A stretch of 58,690 bases of DNA, from contig JANQRC010000019.1 of the NCBI GenBank assembly GCA_028284745.1, forward strand, positions 1 to 58,690, in the 5' to 3' direction. The position numbers and the translations under genes were made by a program. The DNA comes from Flavobacteriaceae bacterium. Lineage in GTDB: Bacteria; Bacteroidota; Bacteroidia; Flavobacteriales; Flavobacteriaceae. Within the stretch, counting starts at the first letter, position 1, and each line of letters opens with the position of its first letter. The notes beneath the pieces are model-generated. The model was not told the DNA's origin, did not search any database, and was given only the letters and a program-made list of their open reading frames with translations. Below are positions 50,471 to 58,690 of the stretch, one piece after another.

Positions 50471-50890
50471 ATGAAAAAAAGAACACCCGTTTCAACGATA
50501 ATGACAAAAAATGTGATCACGTTAAACCATGCTGATGAACTGACTACGGCAGAAGAGCTATTCAAGAAAAATAACATCCGACACATTCCCGTGGTCAGTG
50601 GAGAGGACATCATTGGAATGTTGAGCTATACCGACCTACTTCGCATCAGTTTTGCCGATGCCGTGGAGGACGATGCGGCCGACGTGGAGACCATGGTCTA
50701 TAACATGTTCACGATAGAACAGGTGATGACCAAAAAATTAGTGACCGTAAATGCCAAGGACACCATCAAGGAAGTAGCTGAACTTTTAGCTGACAGGGAG
50801 TTTCATGCCTTGCCAGTGGTCGATGAAGGAAAGCTTGTGGGGATAGTGACCACCACTGACCTGATCAAGTTTTTACTAGACCAGTTTTGA
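50471..50890 (+). CDS. CBS domain pair protein
   Basis: 139 residues made of two CBS motifs: residues 8-65 (VSTIMTKNVITLNHADELTTAEELF, HIPVVSGEDIIGMLSYTDLL) and 78-138 (IEQVMTKKLVTVNAKDTIKEVAELL, ALPVVDEGKLVGIVTTTDLIKFLL). Such stand-alone pairs bind adenosine nucleotides and often act as energy sensors. No fused effector domain is present. It is convergent to hppA with a shared terminator. Confidence 0.93.
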   Translation: MKKRTPVSTIMTKNVITLNHADELTTAEELFKKNNIRHIPVVSGEDIIGMLSYTDLLRISFADAVEDDAADVETMVYNMFTIEQVMTKKLVTVNAKDTIKEVAELLADREFHALPVVDEGKLVGIVTTTDLIKFLLDQF

Positions 50891-50918
50891 TTGATAGCCT
50901 GTCTTTGAAATGAAAAAC

Positions 50919-50940
50919 CCGCCCCGAGTACTCGGGGCGG
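50919..50940. terminator. Bidirectional terminator between the CBS gene and hppA
   Basis: A 22-bp perfect palindrome (CCGCCCCGAGT and its complement), preceded by AAAAA and followed by TTTTATTTTT. It lies between two convergent genes. Confidence 0.8.
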
Positions 50941-50966
50941 CTTTTATTTTTATGAATTCATCTTGA

Positions 50967-53210
50967 CTATTCAACTGCGTAAGCCAACTCGTCCTTAGTA
51001 TCTTCAACTTCAACCTGAAGTTCTTTTACTTCTTCTGTATTTTCAGCATGTTCTTCGGATGCGTGTCCTCCCAAGATCGGAGCGATCACCAAACCAACCA
51101 AGCAGGTAAGCTTGATCAAAATGTTCATGGAAGGTCCGGAAGTATCTTTAAAAGGATCACCAACAGTATCGCCTGTTACTGCCGCCTTGTGGGCGTCACT
51201 TCCTTTGTAGGTCATCTCTCCATTGATCTCTACACCGGCCTCGAAGGATTTCTTCGCATTGTCCCAAGCACCACCAGCGTTGTTCTGGAAGATGGCCCAC
51301 ATGACACCACTCACACAAACACCAGCCATATAACCTCCTAATGGCTCAGCTCCGAACACAAATCCGATGATGATCGGGAAGATGATCGTGATCAAACCAG
51401 GCAATAGCATTTCTTTCAATGCAGCCTGTGTAGAGATGTCTACACACTTCCCATATTCTGGAGTTGCCGTGCCTTCCATGATTCCAGGGATCTCACGAAA
51501 TTGTCTACGTACCTCCTCTACCATCTTCATGGCTGCCTTTCCTACCGATTGCATCGCCAGGGCTGAGAATACCACGGGTACCATTCCACCTACAAAAAGC
51601 ATGGCCAACACATCTGCTCTAAAGATATTGATACCGTCGATTCCTGTGAAGGTCACATACGCAGCAAACAAGGCCAAAGCTGTCAATGCAGCAGAAGCGA
51701 TCGCAAATCCTTTTCCGACAGCAGCAGTCGTGTTTCCGACAGAATCCAAGATGTCTGTACGCTCACGCACTTCTTCTGGCAATTCGCTCATTTCGGCAAC
51801 ACCCCCAGCATTATCAGCAATAGGGCCAAAGGCATCAATGGCCAATTGCATGGCCGTAGTGGCCATCATCGCAGAAGCCGCCAAAGCTACACCATAGAAA
51901 CCAGCCAATGCATACGAACCATAGATGGCCGCAGCAAACAGCAACACAGAACCAAAGGTAGATTTCATACCTACAGCAAGGCCAGCAATGATGTTGGTCG
52001 CTGCACCTGTGGAAGAGTTCTGAACGATATCTAAAACTGGTTTTTTGCCAAGACTTGTAAAGTATGCGGTCACGGCAGAGATCAAGGCGCCGACGGCCAG
52101 GCCGATCAAGGTAGCATAGAATACATGACGACTGGGGACCTCTTTGATGCCTTCACCAAAGAAGTTCATCTTCATGGTCATCGGAAGCATCCAACGGATC
52201 AAGAACCATCCTGCGATGGCGGTGATGATGATGGCTGTCCAGTTACCAAGGTCTAATGCTTTTTGTACCTGTGCTTCTTTCGCGTCGTTATTCTTTATGC
52301 GGACCAAGAAGGTTCCAATGATAGAGGCCACAACTCCAACACCTGCAATGACCAAAGGCAGCAAGATGGGCCCCATATTGTTGAAAGCATCAGAAAAACC
52401 TCCGTTGTCAGCCATATCTTTGATCACATAATTGCCAAGCACCATCGCGGCCAGTACCGTGGCCACATAGCTGCCAAAAAGGTCGGCGCCCATACCGGCC
52501 ACATCACCTACATTATCCCCAACGTTGTCTGCGATAGTAGCGGGGTTGCGCGGATCGTCTTCTGGGATACCTGCTTCCACCTTGCCCACAAGGTCAGCGC
52601 CGACGTCAGCTGCTTTGGTATAGATCCCTCCGCCTACACGGGCAAATAACGCAATCGATTCAGCGCCCAAGGAAAATCCGGCCAGGGCCTCCAATACGAT
52701 GGTCATATTGTTGTAAAAGCTTCCTGCATCGCCCATGAATTGCTTCGTGAAGAAAAGGAAGAACAAACTCAACCCCAATACTGCTAGACCCGCTACGCCA
52801 AGCCCCATCACCGTTCCACCACCAAAAGACACTTTTAATGCTTGTGGAAGACTCGTGCGAGCCGCTTGCGTAGTACGTGCATTGGCGTCCGTTGCGATAC
52901 GCATCCCGATATTTCCTGCAAGGGCAGAAAAGACAGCACCCACCACAAAAGCAGGAACGATCATCCAGCTTGTAGTTGGCACAAAGTAAGAAATGGCAAA
53001 AAGTGCTACGGAAGCAATGACCACAAAAATCAGTAGCAAACGATATTCTGCATTTAAAAAGGCCAATGCTCCTTCTTTGATACTTTTAGAGATCGACTGC
53101 ATTTTTTCGTTCCCAGCATCTTGTTTCTTGACCCATGATGCTTTTATCAACATAAAGAGAAGGCCTACGACCGAAAGCACGATAGGCACAAGTATCATAT
53201 TCTGTTCCAT
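50967..53210 (-). CDS. hppA: Membrane-bound, ion-pumping inorganic pyrophosphatase (K+-dependent type)
   Basis: Couples PPi hydrolysis to ion export. 747 residues from the ATG at 53210 ([21 protein letters not shown]), with about 16 membrane helices. The active-site loops are [35 protein letters not shown] and the C-terminal [33 protein letters not shown] with Ala and Gly marks the K+-dependent subfamily. At the ion gate GADLFGSYV has Gly where known Na+ pumps have Glu (DL[YF]ESY), so a proton pump is more likely, but the specificity is uncertain. The C-terminus is acidic. ppa lies just upstream. Confidence 0.95.
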   Translation of the reverse strand: MEQNMILVPIVLSVVGLLFMLIKASWVKKQDAGNEKMQSISKSIKEGALAFLNAEYRLLLIFVVIASVALFAISYFVPTTSWMIVPAFVVGAVFSALAGNIGMRIATDANARTTQAARTSLPQALKVSFGGGTVMGLGVAGLAVLGLSLFFLFFTKQFMGDAGSFYNNMTIVLEALAGFSLGAESIALFARVGGGIYTKAADVGADLVGKVEAGIPEDDPRNPATIADNVGDNVGDVAGMGADLFGSYVATVLAAMVLGNYVIKDMADNGGFSDAFNNMGPILLPLVIAGVGVVASIIGTFLVRIKNNDAKEAQVQKALDLGNWTAIIITAIAGWFLIRWMLPMTMKMNFFGEGIKEVPSRHVFYATLIGLAVGALISAVTAYFTSLGKKPVLDIVQNSSTGAATNIIAGLAVGMKSTFGSVLLFAAAIYGSYALAGFYGVALAASAMMATTAMQLAIDAFGPIADNAGGVAEMSELPEEVRERTDILDSVGNTTAAVGKGFAIASAALTALALFAAYVTFTGIDGINIFRADVLAMLFVGGMVPVVFSALAMQSVGKAAMKMVEEVRRQFREIPGIMEGTATPEYGKCVDISTQAALKEMLLPGLITIIFPIIIGFVFGAEPLGGYMAGVCVSGVMWAIFQNNAGGAWDNAKKSFEAGVEINGEMTYKGSDAHKAAVTGDTVGDPFKDTSGPSMNILIKLTCLVGLVIAPILGGHASEEHAENTEEVKELQVEVEDTKDELAYAVE

Positions 53211-53265
53211 AGAGATGGTAGTTAGTTTTAAAATCACGCAAAAGTAACAAAATTGGTGGGTTTAT

Positions 53266-53297
53266 AAAGAAAAAGCCCTTACTAAATTAGTGGCTTT
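53266..53297 (-). terminator. Terminator of ppa
   Basis: On the minus strand AAAGCC ... GGGCTTTTTCTTT with an inner ACTAA/TTAGT helix: stem-loop plus U-tract, 30 bp after the ppa stop. It separates ppa from hppA. Confidence 0.6.
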
Positions 53298-53326
53298 ACA
53301 TTATGAGAAAGTTGTTTTGAAGTACG

Positions 53327-53854
53327 TTAGATAGAAAAGCTATTTTTAGCTTTATGCGCACTGTTATCATAACGATCGATGCATTTATCTAGAATATCAT
53401 AAGCCTCGATGGCATCTCCCCAGCCACCAACATCTACCTTCTTTTTTTCAAGGTCTTTATATACCTGGAAGAAGTGCTCGATCTCACTGACCAAATGCGG
53501 GTTCATATCCCCTAGATCGTTAAGCTTGTTCCAAACTGGATCTGACATTGGCACACAGATCAACTTCTCGTCTGGGCCTTTCTCATCGGCCATGTGAAAC
53601 ACTCCTATCGGCTTCACCTCCATCACGCACATGGGGAAGGTAGGTTGCGTGCCCAACACCAATACATCTAGCGGATCCCCATCTAATGCTAAGGTTTCAG
53701 GGATGAAACCGTAATCGGCTGGGTAGTGCATCGAAGAGAAGAGGGTACGGTCGAAACGTATCTTCTTCAACTCAAAATCATATTCATACTTATTACGGCT
53801 TCCTTTTGGAATCTCGATCAATACGTCTGTGGTCTTTCTTTCTTTGGCTCCCAT
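53327..53854 (-). CDS. ppa: Soluble inorganic pyrophosphatase
   Basis: Family I cytosolic PPase, 175 residues from the ATG at 53854 (MGAKERKTTDVLIEIPKG). Longer in-frame starts to 54025 would read through palindromic intergenic sequence and are rejected. Active-site parts: EIPKGSRNKYEYD, HYPADYGFIPETLALDGDPLDVLVL (the metal-binding DGDPLD), and KVDVGGWGDAIEA. It lies immediately upstream of the membrane pyrophosphatase gene, each with its own signals, so soluble and membrane PPi hydrolysis are physically paired. Confidence 0.95.
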   Translation of the reverse strand: MGAKERKTTDVLIEIPKGSRNKYEYDFELKKIRFDRTLFSSMHYPADYGFIPETLALDGDPLDVLVLGTQPTFPMCVMEVKPIGVFHMADEKGPDEKLICVPMSDPVWNKLNDLGDMNPHLVSEIEHFFQVYKDLEKKKVDVGGWGDAIEAYDILDKCIDRYDNSAHKAKNSFSI

Positions 53855-53970
53855 GACTACATTTTTATATTCGGGGGCGCAAAAGTAAGGAAATGCAGTA
53901 CTTTCGGCAATCAGACCTACATTAATTTTGCGTAAATAAAACTTCGCGAAGGCACCTCGCCCCAGCCCGT

Positions 53971-54020
53971 CCCGATAATTATCGGGAGCTATCGGGCCTC
54001 TCTCCTCGAGGAGAGGCAGC
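53971..54020. repeat. Palindrome cluster between ppa and the DUF5686 gene
   Basis: CCCGATAATTATCGGG (53971-53986), then a half copy AGCTATCGGG, then TCTCCTCGAGGAGA. These are short perfect palindromes of the CCCGA...TCGGG family. They may end the DUF5686 transcript. Confidence 0.5.
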
Positions 54021-54025
54021 TTCAT

Positions 54026-56539
54026 CTAGAAGAAGAAGCCGAAGGAACCTGTGACGTTAAATCTTCTTGCATCAGGATTCTCGAAGTAATTTCCTCGAAA
54101 GTTGAAATCCAATCGGAATACCTTGAAGATGTTCCCAACGCCAAAGGAATATTCGTAGTAGATCTTGTCGTTCGGCGCAATGGCATTTGGATTTACCGGT
54201 AGGGTCTCGAAGGCGCGTACATTCAGCGCGCGGTTTCCGTCAGAAATACTGCCCCAAACCCCTCGAAGGCCCACAAACTCACGGAGATTCAATTTACGAA
54301 GCCCCGGAATCCTAGAAAACAACCTTCCATTAAAGTTGTGTTCGGCATGGAATGAAGCATATTCATCAGTGACAAACTCGTAGAAATCCAACAGGTTGAA
54401 CGTATTGTAAATGGAGAAGTAGGTCTGGTTTCCAGGCACCACGCTTAAAAGTGGCAAGGGCACTTCGCCATAGGTCTTACCCATTTCTAAAGAAGTCGTC
54501 AACCTCCCAAAGCCTCCTATTTGCCATGGCTGCACATAATATAGTTGGATCTTGTCGTAATCGAAGCCATCGCCAATGAAGCCGTCCAACCCCTTTGTAT
54601 AATTCAAGAAAATTCGTGAATGATCATCATTCACATCTTTCCGTTCCACGCCATAACCAAGTGTTTTGCGCTTTGGTGTCAATGACAATCTGAGGTTCAG
54701 TTCTGATTGCTTCAGCTCAGATGAAAAGTTCCCTGGAGAATTCGGGTCTTCGTACTCCAAACTAAAAGTTTCAGGCGAGGCCGTCTTAAAGGTCTTATAG
54801 ATCCCCGTGACATCGAATCGCACATTCTTGAACGGTTCCAGTCCAATGGTAGCCGTAGTGAGGTTGATATTGGTCAAACGGCTGTTGTCTCCTCCAGCTA
54901 AAAGTGAAGAGGATGCAAAGCTTCGCCCCAGCACGTCGGTCGTTGCCGAAAGACTCACCCCGGTCTGCTCTACATCACGACGGTTTCCTGCTGAAATGAT
55001 CAAACGGCTTTTCTTGTCTAACAGCCATTTTCCTGAAATGCCATATTTGAATTTTTGGTCCTTGAAGCCATACGCTGTGTAGCCCTCAATACGCCATGGA
55101 TCGTTACGGCCAAAGTATGTACGCCCGCCTACGCGAATACGCACACCTTCCACATCGTTGAAACCAAATGTAGAGAAGATCGGGCCATAATCGAGGTTCA
55201 GTTGGTCGAACTCTACATAACCTGAAGCAATGATACTTGCTGCATTGTACAGTCTTCTGAACTTCGGAACTGTCTTCAAGGTATCAAGCAGTTTGTACAC
55301 GCCTGCCTCGTCCTTGTTCAAAGATTCTAGACGATTCTCTTCCCAAAAGGCATCATCGCGCTCGTAGATGTCTGGATCAAAATCGTCTACTTCCTTCTTG
55401 TAGAGCTCGCTAGGCTTCTCTCGATCAAAAATATAATTGTCGAAGAGCGTTGTTCGCTTTCCGTAGACACCACGAGACTTTTCTTTTTTGTTCAGGGCGA
55501 AATCTGTAAGCATGTAGTCTCGCTTCAATAGCAGCGTCGAGTCATTGACCACATCGAACTGCTGCTCGATGTAGATCTCCTTTACCCAGTTGATGTTCGC
55601 ACTTTTGGTCACTTGCAGGTTGATATCTTTGATCGCGTAGGTAGTATCATTCACCCAAAAATCGCCTTTAAAGGTAAGTTCACTTTTCCGCCTTGGATAA
55701 TACACAATGTTGTAACACCATTTATTGTCGATGAATGCTGAATCGTTCAATACATAGTTATAAGTGTCGATCCCTGTCTTAGACAATGGGCTCACAAAGC
55801 TCTTGTCGAAGAATTTCAAGTAGTTGTCGTAGATATCGTAATCGGCATAGAGGTCTTGCACGAAGCCAACGATGCTTTGGTTAGAGCTAAAGCCCGAATT
55901 CTTGTTCCCCAACAATTCTTCCTTCTCCTTGTTGATCTCATTGTCTCCGTATACTTTGGAAAAGGCCTCATTGATAAAGATCGGCAGATAGGTCTTTCCT
56001 GTGACCCGCGAGGTATCCACTTCTTCAAACATGAACTCCATCCCGCGGAAGAGGCGACTTTGTATCAATGCGCTGTCTATGGTGTTAAGGTCGAACTCTA
56101 TCTTCTCATACTTATCGTATTCGTATTGCTTGAACTGCTTTACACCATTGCTTCGCTTGCGTTCCCATATCTTCCTCAGAATGTCAATGGCCGGGTTGTT
56201 CTTCTTGGATTGCCTACCAGTATAGACAATGACCTCTTTCAGCTGTTCGCCCTCGGGAAGCACCACCTCTAGGTCATACATGACAGATCTTGTCAATTCA
56301 ATTTCTTGAGTAGCATAACCTATAAAGGAAACCACCAACGTATGATATCTTTTGTCTGACTCCAGATAAAAGCGACCATCTTCATTGGTGATGGTTCCTT
56401 CGGTAGAATTTTTGAATATCACGTTCGCGAAGGGTACTTCTCCACCAAGGTCGTCCTTTACCATGCCACTGACCTTTGTCTGAGCGATGGATGCAAGCGA
56501 AAAAATGAGGGAGACGATAAGTAGGAAGAAATTTTTCAT
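54026..56539 (-). CDS. DUF5686 outer-membrane protein with N-terminal carboxypeptidase-regulatory-like domain
   Basis: 837 residues: signal peptide (MKNFFLLIVSLIFSLASIAQ), a CarboxypepD_reg-like beta-sandwich (about 22-105; VSGMVKDDLGGEVPFANVIFKNSTEGTITNEDGRFYL), then the DUF5686 region (about 115-837). The C-terminal half is strand-rich with aromatic ends, finishing in VTGSFGFFF, as in outer-membrane barrels. The domain pairing is common in Bacteroidota. It lacks a TonB box and plug domain, so it is not a normal TonB-dependent receptor. The function is unknown. Confidence 0.87.
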   Translation of the reverse strand: MKNFFLLIVSLIFSLASIAQTKVSGMVKDDLGGEVPFANVIFKNSTEGTITNEDGRFYLESDKRYHTLVVSFIGYATQEIELTRSVMYDLEVVLPEGEQLKEVIVYTGRQSKKNNPAIDILRKIWERKRSNGVKQFKQYEYDKYEKIEFDLNTIDSALIQSRLFRGMEFMFEEVDTSRVTGKTYLPIFINEAFSKVYGDNEINKEKEELLGNKNSGFSSNQSIVGFVQDLYADYDIYDNYLKFFDKSFVSPLSKTGIDTYNYVLNDSAFIDNKWCYNIVYYPRRKSELTFKGDFWVNDTTYAIKDINLQVTKSANINWVKEIYIEQQFDVVNDSTLLLKRDYMLTDFALNKKEKSRGVYGKRTTLFDNYIFDREKPSELYKKEVDDFDPDIYERDDAFWEENRLESLNKDEAGVYKLLDTLKTVPKFRRLYNAASIIASGYVEFDQLNLDYGPIFSTFGFNDVEGVRIRVGGRTYFGRNDPWRIEGYTAYGFKDQKFKYGISGKWLLDKKSRLIISAGNRRDVEQTGVSLSATTDVLGRSFASSSLLAGGDNSRLTNINLTTATIGLEPFKNVRFDVTGIYKTFKTASPETFSLEYEDPNSPGNFSSELKQSELNLRLSLTPKRKTLGYGVERKDVNDDHSRIFLNYTKGLDGFIGDGFDYDKIQLYYVQPWQIGGFGRLTTSLEMGKTYGEVPLPLLSVVPGNQTYFSIYNTFNLLDFYEFVTDEYASFHAEHNFNGRLFSRIPGLRKLNLREFVGLRGVWGSISDGNRALNVRAFETLPVNPNAIAPNDKIYYEYSFGVGNIFKVFRLDFNFRGNYFENPDARRFNVTGSFGFFF

Positions 56540-56604
56540 AGAAAAAGCTTCACCAACAAAGATGCCAATGAAGCTATGTTAACGTTAAAAACCTCAGGAT
56601 TGTT

Positions 56605-57582
56605 TTATTTGTACAAAACTTTTTTTACCGCCTTGACCACATCGTCCTTATTGGGTAGCCATTCGGCCAATAAAGTGGGCGAATATGGTGCAGGTGTATC
56701 GGCCGTATTGATCTTTTCGACAGGTGCATCGAGGTGGTCGAAGATCTGTGATTGCACCTGATATGTGATCTCGGTAGCTACATTGCCAAATGGCCAAGCC
56801 TCTTCCAAGACGACCAATCTATTTGTTTTCTTGACTGAATTCAAAATTGCGTCATGGTCCATTGGGCGAACCGTACGAAGGTCGATGACCTCGCAAGAGA
56901 TACCTTCCTTCTCCAATTCATCAGCTGCTTTGTAGGCCTCCTTGATGATCTTTCCGAAGGAAACGATCGTCACATCAGTACCCTTCCGCTTGATCTCGGC
57001 CGCTCCTAGAGGAATGGTGTATTCACCTTCTGGCACTTCGCCTTTATCACCATACATTTGCTCGGACTCCATGAAGATCACCGGGTCATCATCTCGGATG
57101 GCAGACTTCAACAAACCTTTTGCATCGTATGGATTTGAAGGAACCACTACTTTTAGACCTGGTGTGTTGGCAAACCAACTTTCAAAGGCTTGTGAGTGGG
57201 TAGCTGCCAATTGACCTGCAGAAGCCGTAGGCCCTCTAAAAACGATCGGACAAGGAAACTGACCGCCCGACATTTGACGGATCTTTGCGGCGTTGTTGAT
57301 GATCTGGTCTATGCCCACCAGCGAAAAGTTAAACGTCATGAATTCGATAATAGGTCTGTTGCCTGTCATCGTAGAACCTACTCCAACACCAGCAAAACCA
57401 AGTTCAGCGATCGGCGTATCTATGACGCGCTTAGGCCCAAACTCGTCCAACATTCCTTTAGATGCCTTGTAAGCACCATTGTATTCTGCCACTTCCTCCC
57501 CCATCAAGTAGACGCTTTCGTCTCTTCGCATCTCTTCACTCATAGCCTCAGCAATGGCTTGTCTAAATTGTATCGTTCTCAT
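56605..57582 (-). CDS. pdhB: Pyruvate dehydrogenase E1 component, beta subunit
   Basis: Forms the alpha2beta2 thiamine-diphosphate E1 of pyruvate dehydrogenase. The 325 residues match the family: MRTIQFRQAIAEAMSEEMRRDESVYLMGEEVAEYNGAYK (with the ThDP-activating Glu), RVIDTPIAELGFAGVGVGSTM, MSGGQFPCPIVFRGP, HSQAFESWFANTPGLKVVVPSNPYDAKGLLKSAI and DLRTVRPMDHDAIL. The alpha subunit and E2 are not adjacent. The related 2-oxoisovalerate E1-beta is an alternative, but the sequence favours pyruvate. It is divergent from etfB. Confidence 0.92.
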   Translation of the reverse strand: MRTIQFRQAIAEAMSEEMRRDESVYLMGEEVAEYNGAYKASKGMLDEFGPKRVIDTPIAELGFAGVGVGSTMTGNRPIIEFMTFNFSLVGIDQIINNAAKIRQMSGGQFPCPIVFRGPTASAGQLAATHSQAFESWFANTPGLKVVVPSNPYDAKGLLKSAIRDDDPVIFMESEQMYGDKGEVPEGEYTIPLGAAEIKRKGTDVTIVSFGKIIKEAYKAADELEKEGISCEVIDLRTVRPMDHDAILNSVKKTNRLVVLEEAWPFGNVATEITYQVQSQIFDHLDAPVEKINTADTPAPYSPTLLAEWLPNKDDVVKAVKKVLYK

Positions 57583-57754
57583 AATAGTATCTGTAGCTTG
57601 GCTAGTTCTTTTTCAAAAGAAAAACAAAAATAACAATGCCTGAAGATATATTTCCTGTGAAAACAAAAATATTTATTATGCATGCATAGCATTTCGAGAT
57701 TTTTATGTATCTTCGCCAAACTTCGAAAACGATTTCATTAACTAAGGATTTACC

Positions 57755-58495
57755 ATGAAAATATTAGTCTGTATCAGTCATGTCCCAGACACGACCTCAA
57801 AGATCAACTTTACCGATGGAGACACTAAGTTCGACACGAATGGTGTTCAGTTTGTAATCAATCCAAATGACGAATTTGGACTTACCAGAGCCATGTGGCT
57901 CAAAGAAAAGCAAGGAGCTAGCGTAGATGTTGTTACCGTGGGCGGTGCTGAAGTTGAACCCACCATGAGAAAGGCTTTGGCCATTGGTGCTGATTCAGCG
58001 ATCCGCGTAAATGCAAACCCAACAGACGGTATGTTCGTGGCCAAGCAGTTGGCAGAAGTTGCCAAAAACGGGGGGTACGATCTGATCATCGCTGGCAGAG
58101 AGTCGATCGATTATAATGGCGGAATGGTCCCCGGCATGTTGGCCGCCTTGATAGATGCCAATTTTGTGAACACCTGCATCGGTCTAGAAATTGAAGGAAA
58201 CAATGCTACCGCAATCAGAGAGATCGATGGCGGAAAAGAAACCGTAAGCACATCCTTACCATTAGTTATTGGAGGCCAAAAAGGCTTGGTCGAAGAAAGC
58301 GACCTCCGCATCCCAAACATGCGTGGTATCATGATGGCCCGAAAAAAACCACTGACTGTTGTAGAGGCAAGTGAAGCCAGCAACCAGACAGCAGCGGTCA
58401 AGTTTGAAAAGCCCGCACCAAAAGGAGCTGTAAAGCTAGCCAGCAGCGCCGAAGAGCTAGTAAGTCTACTACACAACGAAGCCAAGGCGATCTAA
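57755..58495 (+). CDS. etfB: Electron transfer flavoprotein subunit beta
   Basis: ETF passes electrons from acyl-CoA dehydrogenases to the respiratory chain. 246 residues: MKILVCISHVPDTTSKINF, VINPNDEFGLTRAMWLKE, VGGAEVEPTMRKALAIGADSAIRV, the AMP/FAD-supporting AGRESIDYNGGMVPGMLAALID and LPLVIGGQKGL. It is followed after 27 bp by etfA. A -7-like TATCTTCG lies about 45 nt upstream. Confidence 0.95.
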   Translation: MKILVCISHVPDTTSKINFTDGDTKFDTNGVQFVINPNDEFGLTRAMWLKEKQGASVDVVTVGGAEVEPTMRKALAIGADSAIRVNANPTDGMFVAKQLAEVAKNGGYDLIIAGRESIDYNGGMVPGMLAALIDANFVNTCIGLEIEGNNATAIREIDGGKETVSTSLPLVIGGQKGLVEESDLRIPNMRGIMMARKKPLTVVEASEASNQTAAVKFEKPAPKGAVKLASSAEELVSLLHNEAKAI

Positions 58496-58522
58496 TTTCT
58501 CAATCCAACAAAATCAAGTAAG

Positions 58523-58690
58523 ATGTCAGTTTTAGTATATACAGAAACAGAGAACGGAAAATTCAAAAAAGCCGCTTTTGAGGTAGCTTCGTATGCAAGA
58601 GAAGTAGCCGATCAATTGGGCGGAACTGTCACCGCAGTGACCATCAATGCCGAAGACACTTCAGCATTGGCCAGTTATGGCGTAGACAAG
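58523..58690 (+). CDS. etfA: Electron transfer flavoprotein subunit alpha (3' end outside window)
   Basis: The first 56 residues are visible: MSVLVYTETENGKFKKAAFE, then VASYAREVADQLGG and TVTAVTINAED. This matches the N-terminal domain of EtfA, and the gene directly follows etfB. The FAD-binding C-terminal domain lies outside the window. Confidence 0.9.
   Translation, partial: MSVLVYTETENGKFKKAAFEVASYAREVADQLGGTVTAVTINAEDTSALASYGVDK

Noticed and set aside
53855..54025. Longer N-terminus of inorganic pyrophosphatase (57 extra residues)
   Set aside because: The extra sequence comes from palindromic repeats between genes, and the 175-residue form equals the normal family length.
1..58690. tRNA, rRNA, CRISPR arrays, insertion sequences or prophage
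   Set aside because: None was recognised on either strand; all larger gaps are explained by riboswitches, the attenuator, terminators or short palindromic repeats.

Overview
The window is chromosomal DNA of a gliding member of the Flavobacteriaceae/Flavobacteriia (Bacteroidota). The pointers are gldA, gldB and gldC, type IX secretion (T9SS) sorting domains of both A and B type, DUF2807 and DUF5686 envelope proteins, a menaquinone-type polyprenyl synthase, promoters of the TTG-N19-TAnnTTTG form, and almost no Shine-Dalgarno sites. The genus cannot be named from the sequence. No tRNA, rRNA, CRISPR array, prophage, transposase or plasmid function was found.

Layout. 1-5 kb: the end of a T9SS type B secreted protein, uvrB, an unexplained RNA hairpin with a 46-residue ORF, and a DUF4157 (eCIS-core) protein that carries a lytic-transglycosylase-like C-terminus. 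5-11 kb: gldC-gldB, nadE, an atypical LuxR-type response regulator, dnaG, polyprenyl synthase. 11-21 kb: a mostly minus-strand housekeeping block (rlmN, queA, aroA, MazG-like, a pair of DUF3857/transglutaminase paralogues, dtd, rsgA). 21.7-25.9 kb: the phenylalanine/tyrosine operon pheA - aminotransferase - tyrA - DAHP synthase/chorismate mutase, headed by a complete transcription attenuator with a Phe/Tyr-rich leader peptide. 26-29 kb: gldA and envelope proteins. 28.8-45.3 kb: a sulfur and methionine region with metF, a split metH, a flavodoxin/ferredoxin reductase-like enzyme, siroheme synthesis, sulfite reductase, PAPS reductase, a MetZ-like enzyme, OsmC, metX-like, metY and metK. 45-58.7 kb: deoxynucleoside kinase, MBL hydrolase, AraC regulator, SDR, CBS protein, membrane and soluble pyrophosphatases, DUF5686 protein, pdhB, etfB and the start of etfA.

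How the genes work together. The sulfur region takes activated sulfate to sulfite (cysH) and sulfide (siroheme sulfite reductase with its cofactor genes cobA and the precorrin-2 dehydrogenase). Sulfide goes into homocysteine (metX/metY/metZ), then methionine (metF, split metH) and SAM (metK). SAM closes the loop through three riboswitches: SAM-I in front of metY, SAM-I in front of the metH operon, and SAM-II in front of metK. The aromatic operon is instead governed by ribosome-mediated attenuation.

Most notable: the pheA attenuator with visible leader peptide, antiterminator and terminator; the DUF4157-transglycosylase fusion; the two-class SAM riboswitch arrangement; a 114-nt multi-branched RNA element between the SAM-I aptamer and metH; a response regulator with Glu in place of the phosphorylated Asp; and a repeat-like palindrome inserted in frame in aroA.
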